Shown piece by piece: positions 56,451 through 64,000 of a DNA stretch of 64,000 nt. The stretch lies in contig NZ_CP007456.1 of assembly GCF_000800455.1 (NCBI RefSeq), forward strand, positions 682,001-746,000, in the 5' to 3' direction. Origin of the DNA: Bifidobacterium catenulatum PV20-2 (GTDB lineage Bacteria; Actinomycetota; Actinomycetes; Actinomycetales; Bifidobacteriaceae). Position 1 is the stretch's first letter. Every line of letters begins with the position of its first letter. Made by a program: the position numbers and the translations under genes. The notes beneath the pieces were generated by a model that saw only the letters and a program-made list of their open reading frames with translations, was not told where the DNA came from and ran no database searches.

Positions 56451-57916
56451 TGCCACAGCTGCGAGACAGCGGCAATCATTCCTCGTCTCCGCTTGATGCT
56501 GGAACGTTGCGTGAGGTTCATTCTTTCGCTCGTATTTTCGGCATTGAAACCGAATACGGCGTCAGTGTGACCGGCGCGGATGCGCCATGCGACGCCAGCC
56601 AGACGGCAATGATGATGTTCCAACCGATCATTGCCTCCGAGCGGTCGACCAATACGTATATTGAAAACGGTTCGCGACTGTATCTTGATGTCGGATCGCA
56701 TCCCGAATACGCCACGTCCGAGGCCTGCGATCCCATGGATGCTCTGGCCGTGGATGCGGCTGGCGAACTGGTGATGCGCGACCTTGCGCAGGATGCCCAG
56801 CAGAGGCTTCGTTCCACTCATGGGGCGCATGCCACAGTGCATGTGTTCAAAAACAACGTGGATTCCGCGGGGCATTCTTTCGGCTGCCATGAAAACTACT
56901 TGGTACGCCGTTTTGTGCCGTTGGAAGTCATTGAACACGAATTGCTGCCGTTCCTTATCACACGTCAGGTGTTTACTGGCGCAGGCCGGGTGACGGAATC
57001 GGGTTTCCAGATCACGCAGCGTGCCGATTTTTTGGATGAGGCCGTTTCGTCTGCGACCACACGATCGCGCCCAATGGTCAACACTAGGGACGAGCCGCAC
57101 GCCGATCCGGACGCTTTCCGGAGACTACATGTGATCATCGGCGATTCGAATCGTTCCCAATGGGCCACGATGATGAAGCTTGCCACCGCGCATCTGGTGT
57201 TGTGCGTCATCGAACAGGCGGGGCGTGAAGGGCGTGAGTCGGGATTCTCGCGTTTCGCATTCGCGGATGCCAGCGCCGCTAATCGTGCGGTCAGCCGCGA
57301 TATGAGCGGTGTGACTGCTTCGTTCGACATGGCCGACGGATCGACGTTGCAGGGTGGTGCCGTAGCCATGCAGGAACGTTATCTGCAGGCCGTGGAACAG
57401 TTCGTGGATAAGCATCCGGAAGTGGCTTCGTCGTTGCCTCGCACCGATGTGCACGATGTGATTCGTCAGTGGCGCAATGTGTTGGAAATATTCCGTTCCG
57501 GCAATGTGGATGCCTTGAGCGACAAGGTGGACTGGGTGTGCAAGCGTCGCCTGTTCGAAGCGCTGCGTACCCGTTCCGGTGGGAATGTTGCACAGCGAAA
57601 ACTGGAGCAACTGGATTTGGATTACCATGACGTGGCCAATGGTGCGTTATATGACTCGTTGCTTCGTCGTGGGACTTTGCACTCATTGATTGGCGATCGG
57701 CAGGCTCAGGAGGCCCGCACCATGCCTCCAGCAGATACGCGTGCCGCATTGCGTGGCAGGTTTGTCAGCGCGGCCAAGGCGTATGGGGCGCAGTATTCCT
57801 GCGATTGGACCAGATTGTCGTTGCAGACGCCGCAGAGGATGGACATGGTCTTGCTCGATCCATTTCAATGTGAAGGGAACGAGGATTTCCAAGCCATGCT
57901 TGATGCTTTGGCATAA
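56450..57916 (+). CDS. pafA: Pup-protein ligase PafA
   Basis: 488 residues. Glutamine-synthetase-like ligase that joins the Pup C-terminal Glu to substrate lysines using ATP. FARIFGIETEYGVSVTG, the catalytic Asp in RLYLDVGSHPEYATSE, VFKNNVDSAGHSFGCHENY and the ATP-site NTRDEPHADP are intact. Starts at ATG overlapping the pup stop, or GTG one codon earlier. No prcB/prcA genes lie between pup and pafA. Confidence 0.96.
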   Translation: MPQLRDSGNHSSSPLDAGTLREVHSFARIFGIETEYGVSVTGADAPCDASQTAMMMFQPIIASERSTNTYIENGSRLYLDVGSHPEYATSEACDPMDALAVDAAGELVMRDLAQDAQQRLRSTHGAHATVHVFKNNVDSAGHSFGCHENYLVRRFVPLEVIEHELLPFLITRQVFTGAGRVTESGFQITQRADFLDEAVSSATTRSRPMVNTRDEPHADPDAFRRLHVIIGDSNRSQWATMMKLATAHLVLCVIEQAGREGRESGFSRFAFADASAANRAVSRDMSGVTASFDMADGSTLQGGAVAMQERYLQAVEQFVDKHPEVASSLPRTDVHDVIRQWRNVLEIFRSGNVDALSDKVDWVCKRRLFEALRTRSGGNVAQRKLEQLDLDYHDVANGALYDSLLRRGTLHSLIGDRQAQEARTMPPADTRAALRGRFVSAAKAYGAQYSCDWTRLSLQTPQRMDMVLLDPFQCEGNEDFQAMLDALA

Positions 57917-57936
57917 AGTGAAGGCAGATGGTCTGC

Positions 57937-58000
57937 ACGCATCTACGAGAGTGGGACACGGTCGAGGTTCATGGACCGTGTCCCACTCTCGTAGATGCGT
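57937..58000. repeat. 27-bp perfect inverted repeat after pafA
   Basis: Arms at 57937-57963 and 57974-58000 are perfectly complementary over 27 bases around a 10-nt loop (arm core GAGAGTGGGACACGGTC). No T run follows on either strand. It lies between the converging pafA and TIM-barrel genes, so it probably acts as a bidirectional terminator, but the length and perfection are unusual. Confidence 0.85.
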
Positions 58001-58057
58001 TCCGCTATTTCGTTACGTGATTCTAAAGCGGTTAGTGTCGTTTGAGACTGGTCTCAG

Positions 58058-58858
58058 TCAGGCTTCGCCGCGGTATTTCGCCATCATCTGCGATTGCAGC
58101 TGCTGCGCGCTTGGCGGCGTCCATGTAATGGCGTCCGCACCCGCTTCGATGGTGGCGAGAATGCGTTCTTCGGAACCACCTCCTGATGCGAGAATCGGGA
58201 TTTCCGGATGATGCATGCGGATGCTTGCCACAACCTGAGCGGTGCGTGCGCCTGCCGCCACATTGATGATGGCTGCGCCGGCAAGGATCTTGCATTCGGT
58301 GGTCTCATCGTCTTCCGTGACTGTGGCGATGACTGGAATGTCAACCATCAGCATGGTGGTTTCGATGGTTTCCGCAGGAGCGGGCGCATTGATGACAACG
58401 CCTGCCGCGCCTTGCATTTCGGCCACCATGGCCAATTCGGCCACACGTGGACCTGTGGTGGTGCCACCGCCCACGCCTACGAACAACGGCATTTGGGCTA
58501 CGGTGAGCAGCGCTTGTGTGATGACCGGCTCGCCGGTGAACGGGTAGACGGCGAGAATGGCGTTGGCATTGGTGTTGCGAATGATCACGGCATCGGTGGT
58601 ATAGGCGAACGATTTGAGCGTATGGCCTTTGACTGTGATGCCGCCGCAATGCTGCGATATGACTGCGGGCACTCGTGCATTGGGGGAGGAGAGGCGACCT
58701 TCGATACGCGCGGTTCCATAACGGGTGCGCGACACGTGAGGTGTCACGGAATGCTGTTCCACCGCCACGGCCTCACTGGGAGTGAACAGGGATCGTTTGC
58801 CGATACGAATTGGTTTGGGGCCGTTTGCCTCGGGAGTATTCTCCTGTTCGTCGCTCAT
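58058..58858 (-). CDS. Conserved TIM-barrel protein of unknown function
   Basis: 266 residues. A beta/alpha barrel with a phosphate-binding look: FVGVGGGTTTGPRV, GAAGVVINAPAPAETI, DIPVIATVTEDDET, and PILASGGGSEERILATIEAGADAITWTPPS near the end. Similar proteins in Firmicutes are often called hydrolases without evidence. The IMP-dehydrogenase-like GGG loop suggests binding of a phosphate or flavin ligand. It overlaps the upstream small gene by 4 bases. Confidence 0.65.
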   Translation of the reverse strand: MSDEQENTPEANGPKPIRIGKRSLFTPSEAVAVEQHSVTPHVSRTRYGTARIEGRLSSPNARVPAVISQHCGGITVKGHTLKSFAYTTDAVIIRNTNANAILAVYPFTGEPVITQALLTVAQMPLFVGVGGGTTTGPRVAELAMVAEMQGAAGVVINAPAPAETIETTMLMVDIPVIATVTEDDETTECKILAGAAIINVAAGARTAQVVASIRMHHPEIPILASGGGSEERILATIEAGADAITWTPPSAQQLQSQMMAKYRGEA

Positions 58859-59214
58859 TCCTGTACCTCCGTGTCTGTGTGATTCAGCATAAGGAATTCA
58901 TGGATGGCTTTGCGTCGTTCCGCATACTCTTCGCCGAGGAGTCTGGTGTCAGTGTTGTCGATGATACGTTGCAGAAGTTCGCTGAGAGTGGAAAGCTCCT
59001 CTTCGTTCAGGCAGTCAAGCATATGCGTTGCCATGCCTGATGATTTTGGAAGCTGCTGCAGCGGTGCCACGCCCCGACGGGCCGCTTCGACGTTGCGTAC
59101 CCGTGTCGCGGCGCGAAGTGCGGTCTGTGCGCGCGTCGCCTTGAGCTTGGTGTGCAGTATCAGGATGTTGAGTTCGTGAAGTTGGTTGATGACTTCTTTG
59201 CGCTGGTCGGTCAT
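58855..59214 (-). CDS. Small helical protein of unknown function
   Basis: 119 residues, almost all helical: QRKEVINQLHELNILILHTK, then an Ala/Arg-rich helix, a short Pro-Leu-Gln linker, and ELSTLSELLQRIIDNTDTRL. No recognised family; the size and helix pattern recall winged-helix or MarR dimerisation segments, but no HTH is clear. It overlaps the TIM-barrel gene (ATGA), so they probably act together. The ATG at 59214 is preceded by GGGGAA. Confidence 0.6.
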   Translation of the reverse strand: MTDQRKEVINQLHELNILILHTKLKATRAQTALRAATRVRNVEAARRGVAPLQQLPKSSGMATHMLDCLNEEELSTLSELLQRIIDNTDTRLLGEEYAERRKAIHEFLMLNHTDTEVQE

Positions 59215-59301
59215 GAGATTCCCCATCTATATGGACACGATGTCTAATATGCATAGTCTAGCGCAGGGTCAACCTGAGAAACGGTTGCATGCGGGAATCA
59301 G

Positions 59302-59340
59302 AAAAAACAGATGCCCCGACCATCGTGGTCGGGGCATCTG
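59302..59340 (-). terminator. HU gene terminator
   Basis: CAGATGCCCCGACC (59308-59321) and GGTCGGGGCATCTG (59327-59340), 14-bp stem with ATCGT loop; six Ts follow on the minus strand at 59302-59307. Confidence 0.93.
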
Positions 59341-59360
59341 ATCGTCCATCATCACAATAA

Positions 59361-59642
59361 TTACTTGGTGACAGCCTTCTTCAGCAGGGAGCCGGCGGAA
59401 ATGCGAACGCCGTAGGTTGCCGGGATCTCGATGGTCTCGCCGGTGCGTGGGTTGCGTCCGGTGCGTGCGGCGCGCTTGACGCGCTCAGCGGAGAACAGGC
59501 CGGTCAGCTTCAGGCCTTCGCCGGACTGCATTGCCTCGACGAACACGTCCTGGAAAGCGTTCACAGCTGCCTCAGCCTGTGCCTTGGTCAGGTTAGACTT
59601 CTGAGCGATCTTCGAGACGAGATCAGACTTGTTGTATGCCAT
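59361..59642 (-). CDS. hup: DNA-binding protein HU
   Basis: 93 residues. Nucleoid protein. NKSDLVSKIAQKSNLTKAQA forms the dimer helices, GLFSAERVKRAARTGRNPRTG contains the DNA-binding arm with Pro, and GVRISAGSLLKKAV closes the fold. Single gene with its own terminator. Confidence 0.97.
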   Translation of the reverse strand: MAYNKSDLVSKIAQKSNLTKAQAEAAVNAFQDVFVEAMQSGEGLKLTGLFSAERVKRAARTGRNPRTGETIEIPATYGVRISAGSLLKKAVTK

Positions 59643-59795
59643 AAAGCATCCTTCTTGGATCAGGGGACATTCTGATTACGAACATCCACGTTCCTTATGA
59701 TATTAGCGCACTATTATGAGGAAAACGGCATTTTATAAGGGCTTTAGGCGCTTTTTTTGAAAATAGGGGGAAATCAAAGCGTACGGGGGCGTTTG

Positions 59796-62231
59796 TCAGA
59801 TTAAATTGTGCTTGTCGAGCCATTTCATAGCCAGTGCGCCGACTGGAATTCGCAGCCAGTAGAAGGCGATTCGGTAGACGAGAGTAGCGGAAACGGCAAT
59901 GGTGGAGGGGATGCCCACGGCGGTGAACGCTACCGACAGCGCGGCTTCCACGGCACCTAGGCCACCAGGTGTGGGAACCGCGGAACCCAAGGTGTTGGCA
60001 AGCAGGAAGATGAACGTGGTCTCTATGGGATTCGTGTGATATCCAAATGCCATCAACGCGGCCCAGAAGCCCAGTCCGGTCGCAAGATTGAGGACCAATG
60101 CGCCCGCTATGCCGAAAGCCAGTTCCTTCGGGCGTGCGAGAACATCGACTAGATTGCGTGCGTAGGCCTTTGCCATCGGAAGATATTTCTCGGTCACCAA
60201 ATGACGTACCGGCGGAATCGTCATGGCCGCCGACACGACCAGCGCGACGAGGGCGATCACCATGATCAGCGTATTCGTCGGAATCATGCCGGACAAGGTG
60301 TTGCGCCCCGTGAACAGACCGATCGTCAGCAGCAGCACGATGGTGGTGCCTCCCTGCACGGCCCAGACCGCGCTCATAACCGCCGTCGCGGCGGTGCTGC
60401 GATAGCCGCTTTTACGCAGGAACTGAAGGTTGACGAACGCGGGACCGACGCCGGCCGGCATGGAAACGGCGGTGAAACCGGATGCCATCTGAGAGCAATA
60501 CAAGCCGATCGTATTGCGTTTGTCGGAATCCATGAACACGCCCAAGGTAATGGCGGAACCAAGCCATGCAATAAAGCCGAGAGCAACGCAAACCAGGGCC
60601 ATAGCGAGATTCGCGTCTCTGACCGCTTCGATCATCTCGGCCGGCTGGATCTGTGTGAACACCACATATACGGCAATCACCAGCAAGGCGATGGCGAAGA
60701 AGGAACGGAAGCTGAATCGTGATAGTGTGACTTTTTCCATCGAATCCGCAACATCCTGCGGGGCAAGCGCGGAAATCCGTGTACGCAGATCGGCAAGCGT
60801 CTTCTTATCCCAACCTGGCAGCGCGCGTGTCGCGGCGGGAACGGCGGCTTTTTGCACGAAAGGCGCCAGATTGATTAGCTGCTCGTCTCCCCAGGTTCTG
60901 CGAGCACAGGCGACCGCACGGTCGACGCCGTTCAACGTCGCAAGCAATACGAGAAGCTGCACCTTGTCGAGGGCGAAGTTTGGCGATGCGCTGCCGTAAT
61001 CGCCATTCTGCCATCCGGCAATCACCGGTTGATTGTTCTCCATACGAGACAAGGTGTCGGGTGTGATGCGCCGATGCGTGAAACCATGATGATGCGCTGC
61101 TGTGAGATATTCCATGAATGCTTCCATATCATGGTCGGACATGGTGTTTTGGTTGCATTCCAATGGCATGTGGTTGCGGCGGAACACTAGAATGGAGGAT
61201 TCTCCATAATCGGCCACACCGTACACGTTCGGAGTTTCCAAGCCGGCATTGGACAGGCCAAGAATCATGGCATAGTGATGGTGCATGGCATCAACAGAGG
61301 AACGATCGCGGCGCATGGAAACACCGGTCAGGCGAAGCCACTGCCACACCTGATTGAGGTAGCCGGCCGCATGTACTTGATTGTCGAGCACGGAAACGGT
61401 GTACTGCGTGCCTTCATAATCGACGACATCGTAAATACGGGAATTTTCGATCAGATCATCATCCAACGTGGCCTTCAATACCCCTGAATCGGCGTATGGG
61501 GCGACTCTGCGTGTAAGCAGTGACACATCAATGCCGATGGAACGCAACGATTGCTCGATCTGAGTGCCCCAAGCGCCATTGTTCTGCGTGCCGATGGCGA
61601 AACGAATCAGCATGCCTATAACGCGGCCTATGGCATAGGATGCAATGGCACCGGCCAGCGAATTCCATGAAAGCACAACCATCAGCATCGCCACGGCGTA
61701 CAGGACGTTCCACCCCCATTTGGTGCATGAGCGGATACGACGCGGACCTGAAACGGTGAGGAACGACGCCATGGCGGCGTAAAAATCGGGAAGTAGTCCG
61801 GTACCTACGGATGTGCTGTTGGATTGCAGCGGAATGATCAGCATGGCATTGCCGGAATTGCTGATCAGCGCGGATACGCCCCATACCGCGAAGAATCCGA
61901 AGATGAGAGATACCACGGAAACCACGCTTTGCAGCCACTCTTTGGATGCGAGCAGCTGAATGAGCACACTGACGGTGATGCATACGATGGCAAGTTGCTG
62001 CAGCAGGGAGGAAGGCACATCCATCAGCCAGCTGACCACACGGCCCGCGGAGCGAACGTCGGATTCCACGCCGGATGCAGTGCCGTGCAGATACACGGAG
62101 AACAGGATTACGCCTATGCCGAGCACCAGCGCGAAGAACGCATGCGTCAAATCGGCGAAATCGCGGCTGCGCTTCGGCGGCACATCGTCGATATGCGGCT
62201 TGGGCTTATTAGCTTCGGGGGAGTGAGACAC
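59796..62231 (-). CDS. Large membrane protein: kinase-like middle domain plus flippase-like (UPF0104) domain
   Basis: About 811 residues. The N-terminal third has about six membrane helices, a degenerate protein-kinase-like domain lies at roughly 260-520 (YDVVDYEGTQYTVSVLD, HHGFTHRRITPDTLSR, where the catalytic HxD Asp is Arg), and the last 280 residues are the lysylphosphatidylglycerol-synthase TM/flippase-like fold (SMPAGVGPAFVNLQFLRKSG, TPGGLGAVEAALS). It may flip or modify a lipid intermediate. The GTG at 62231 is preferred; the frame extends to 62339 through the hairpin after purB, and an ATG at 62291 is possible. Confidence 0.75.
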   Translation of the reverse strand: MSHSPEANKPKPHIDDVPPKRSRDFADLTHAFFALVLGIGVILFSVYLHGTASGVESDVRSAGRVVSWLMDVPSSLLQQLAIVCITVSVLIQLLASKEWLQSVVSVVSLIFGFFAVWGVSALISNSGNAMLIIPLQSNSTSVGTGLLPDFYAAMASFLTVSGPRRIRSCTKWGWNVLYAVAMLMVVLSWNSLAGAIASYAIGRVIGMLIRFAIGTQNNGAWGTQIEQSLRSIGIDVSLLTRRVAPYADSGVLKATLDDDLIENSRIYDVVDYEGTQYTVSVLDNQVHAAGYLNQVWQWLRLTGVSMRRDRSSVDAMHHHYAMILGLSNAGLETPNVYGVADYGESSILVFRRNHMPLECNQNTMSDHDMEAFMEYLTAAHHHGFTHRRITPDTLSRMENNQPVIAGWQNGDYGSASPNFALDKVQLLVLLATLNGVDRAVACARRTWGDEQLINLAPFVQKAAVPAATRALPGWDKKTLADLRTRISALAPQDVADSMEKVTLSRFSFRSFFAIALLVIAVYVVFTQIQPAEMIEAVRDANLAMALVCVALGFIAWLGSAITLGVFMDSDKRNTIGLYCSQMASGFTAVSMPAGVGPAFVNLQFLRKSGYRSTAATAVMSAVWAVQGGTTIVLLLTIGLFTGRNTLSGMIPTNTLIMVIALVALVVSAAMTIPPVRHLVTEKYLPMAKAYARNLVDVLARPKELAFGIAGALVLNLATGLGFWAALMAFGYHTNPIETTFIFLLANTLGSAVPTPGGLGAVEAALSVAFTAVGIPSTIAVSATLVYRIAFYWLRIPVGALAMKWLDKHNLI

Positions 62232-62303
62232 TGTTGACTTGCTCCATACGTATGAGATTGGCTTCAGGTGGGTCACATTGCCCCACTGCATTCGATAATA
62301 CGC

Positions 62304-62340
62304 CTTGAGGGTGGCTACGAAATACGTGGCCACCCTCAAG
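62304..62340. other. Hairpin downstream of purB
   Basis: CTTGAGGGTGGC (62304-62315) and GCCACCCTCAAG (62329-62340) pair perfectly over 12 bases around 13 nt. There is no T run. It probably ends or protects the purB mRNA and argues against the longest start of the gene that follows. Confidence 0.6.
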
Positions 62341-62376
62341 ATGCATGGTTTTTAGCGCTTATTCGACAGTCGCGGT

Positions 62377-63819
62377 TCAGCGGTCGAAATCCACCAGCTT
62401 GCCGGCGACACCGGTATATGTTGCCGGGGTCAGCGCCTTCAAGCGGGCCGCTGTGGCATCGTCGAATGCCTGCTGGTCGATGAACTGTTCGACGGCCTCC
62501 TTGGAGATTTCATGGCCGCGCATGAGTTCCTTGACCTTCTCGTACGGCTTGTCCATGCCCGGCAGACCTGCCAGTTCGCAGGCGCGCATGGCGGTCTGAA
62601 TCGGCTCGCCAAGCACCTCCCAGTTGGAATCCAGTTCGGCTTCGATGGCGATGTCGTTCGGATGGATGGAATTCAGACCGCCCATCAGGTTGTTGAGTGC
62701 CAGCACGGAATAACCCAGTGCGGAACCGATATTGCGCTGTGTAGTGGAATCGGTCAGATCGCGCTGCCAACGGGACTCGACGAGCGTTGCGGACAAGGTG
62801 TCAAGCAGCGAGCAGGAGATCTCCAGATTCGCCTCAGCGTTTTCGAAACGGATCGGATTAACCTTGTGCGGCATGGTGGAGGATCCGGTGGCGCCCTTGA
62901 CGGGAACTTGGGCGAACACGCCACGGGAGATGTACATCCATACATCCACGCACAGATTGTGCAGAATACGGTTCGTATGGCTGATAGTACCGTACAGCTC
63001 GGCCTGCCAGTCATGCGATTCGATCTGCGTGGTCAACGGATTCCAAGTCAGACCCATGCGGTTGGCGACGAACTCACGGGAGACAGCAACCCAATCCACA
63101 TCCGGGCATGCGGCCAGATGCGCGCCGAACGTGCCGGTAGCGCCATTGATCTTGCCGAGATATTCCTGAGCCTTGACCTTGTTCAGCTGGCGGTTCAGAC
63201 GGTACACGTACACCGCAAGCTCCTTGCCCAGCGTAGTTGGGGTAGCCGGCTGGCCATGGGTCAGCGACAGCATGGCCTTGTCGCGGTATTCCTCGGCCTT
63301 CTGAGCCAGATGGTCGAGGATGGCCTGCGCGCCCGGCAGCCACACGTTCTCGATGCCGTTCTTCACGCAACGGGCAATGGACAGGTTGTTGATGTCTTCG
63401 GATGTGCAGGCGAAATGCACCAGGGTCTTGAGTCCGGTCAGCTGGGTTTCATGACCGAGCACGTCGGCGGCCTTGTCAAGCTGATCGTCGATGTAATATT
63501 CCACGGCCTTCACATCATGATGGGTTTTGGCCTCATGAGCGGCATGCTGAGCGATGCCTTCGGCACCGAAATCCTCAGGGATGGAGCGCAGGAACGCCTG
63601 CTCCTCATCGGTAAGCGGCTTGACGCCCGGGACGATGGTTTGGTTGCCGTTGCCTTCAAAACCGTTGGCAAGCAGAATCATCCATTCGACTTCCACACGC
63701 ATGCGCTCGCGGTTCAATGCCGGTTCGCTCAAATATTCGACAAGCGGAGCGGTCTGCCCATGGTAGCGGCCGTCAAGAGGAGTCAATGCGATTGCAGGGG
63801 AGATATCAGTAAGCTTCAT
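62377..63819 (-). CDS. purB: Adenylosuccinate lyase
   Basis: 480 residues. Acts twice in AMP synthesis (SAICAR to AICAR, adenylosuccinate to AMP). TPLDGRYHGQTAPLVEYLSE opens the protein; the signature loop is GSSTMPHKVNPIRFENAE with catalytic Ser, and SLTHGQPATPTTLGKELA holds the active His. No RBS is seen; a TATGCT hexamer 7 bases before the ATG at 63819 suggests a leaderless mRNA. ATG 63831 is the alternative. Confidence 0.95.
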   Translation of the reverse strand: MKLTDISPAIALTPLDGRYHGQTAPLVEYLSEPALNRERMRVEVEWMILLANGFEGNGNQTIVPGVKPLTDEEQAFLRSIPEDFGAEGIAQHAAHEAKTHHDVKAVEYYIDDQLDKAADVLGHETQLTGLKTLVHFACTSEDINNLSIARCVKNGIENVWLPGAQAILDHLAQKAEEYRDKAMLSLTHGQPATPTTLGKELAVYVYRLNRQLNKVKAQEYLGKINGATGTFGAHLAACPDVDWVAVSREFVANRMGLTWNPLTTQIESHDWQAELYGTISHTNRILHNLCVDVWMYISRGVFAQVPVKGATGSSTMPHKVNPIRFENAEANLEISCSLLDTLSATLVESRWQRDLTDSTTQRNIGSALGYSVLALNNLMGGLNSIHPNDIAIEAELDSNWEVLGEPIQTAMRACELAGLPGMDKPYEKVKELMRGHEISKEAVEQFIDQQAFDDATAARLKALTPATYTGVAGKLVDFDR

Positions 63820-63933
63820 AGGTAACAGCATACGTTCAGCCGTAAACGAGATCCGGATATCTGTCCGTTCGACGGATGTCGCCTATCGTGCGTTATCGGT
63901 TCTGCTCGGCTGCGGCATGGCCACTGTGTGCTT

Positions 63934-64000
63934 TTATTTGCTCATACGACCTTCGAAATACATGACCTCTTGCAGGTCGCCGTCGAGAATCTCATCGAAA
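63934..64000 (-). CDS. C-terminal end of an unidentified gene, truncated by the window edge
   Basis: An open frame enters from the right edge on the minus strand and ends at a TAA at 63934-63936, giving the tail FDEILDGDLQEVMYFEGRMSK. It is too short to identify. Position directly upstream of purB on the same strand. Confidence 0.5.
   Translation of the reverse strand, partial: FDEILDGDLQEVMYFEGRMSK

Overview
This window is chromosomal DNA of a high-GC Gram-positive bacterium, almost certainly a Bifidobacterium of the adolescentis/pseudocatenulatum type. The evidence is actinobacterial gene order (carA-carB-pyrF-gmk ... rpoZ-metK-priA-fmt), a pupylation locus without proteasome core genes, an actinobacterial omega subunit and a helicase-dead PriA, frequent TTG/GTG starts, and a large single-chain PurL. 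The identification rests on protein recognition only.

Layout. 1-7.8 kb: a nucleoside/ribose catabolic locus with two nucleoside hydrolases, a PsuK-like PfkB kinase, a TrpF-like TIM barrel, an iron alcohol dehydrogenase and an MFS transporter. It is preceded by an HTH-PfkB protein that has lost the kinase catalytic Asp and is probably the regulator. 8-12 kb: purF-purM-purD (minus strand). 12.1-14 kb: an SOS-type Y-family polymerase with a YolD-like partner under a perfect LexA-type palindrome. 14.1-20.5 kb: a low-GC accessory island with a two-component system divergent from a small secreted peptide (bacteriocin-like), a lipoprotein, a peptidoglycan-binding membrane adaptor, an ABC ATPase and a permease. 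The island is bordered by one copy of a degenerate repeat unit on the left and by a strictly 53-bp-period tandem array of the same unit on the right. 20.5-26.6 kb: purL, purC and purT on the minus strand. 26.7-30.5 kb: a glycosyltransferase, threonine aldolase, tRNA-His and a bile-acid/sodium symporter-family protein.

30.6-42.5 kb is the informational and pyrimidine core: a candidate structured ncRNA, rpsL-rpsG-fusA-tuf, efp-nusB, and carA-carB-pyrF. The PyrF lacks the catalytic Lys and Asp of its DAKRGD motif. 42.5-51.9 kb: gmk, ilvD, rpoZ, metK, priA, a HAD hydrolase, fmt and serB. 52-58 kb: the pupylation locus arc-dop-(IMPase-like)-pup-pafA; Pup already ends in GGE and no prcBA is present. 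58-64 kb: a TIM-barrel protein with a small helical partner, HU, a flippase/kinase-like membrane protein, purB, and the tail of another gene.

Seven purine biosynthesis genes lie here (purF, M, D, L, C, T, B), and the promoters of purF and purC share a near-identical element of about 38 bp that looks like a purine operator. The most distinctive unexplained material is the peptide/ABC/two-component island with its 53-bp repeats, the nucleoside locus with its pseudokinase-type regulator, and the set of enzymes that kept their syntenic position but lost active-site residues.
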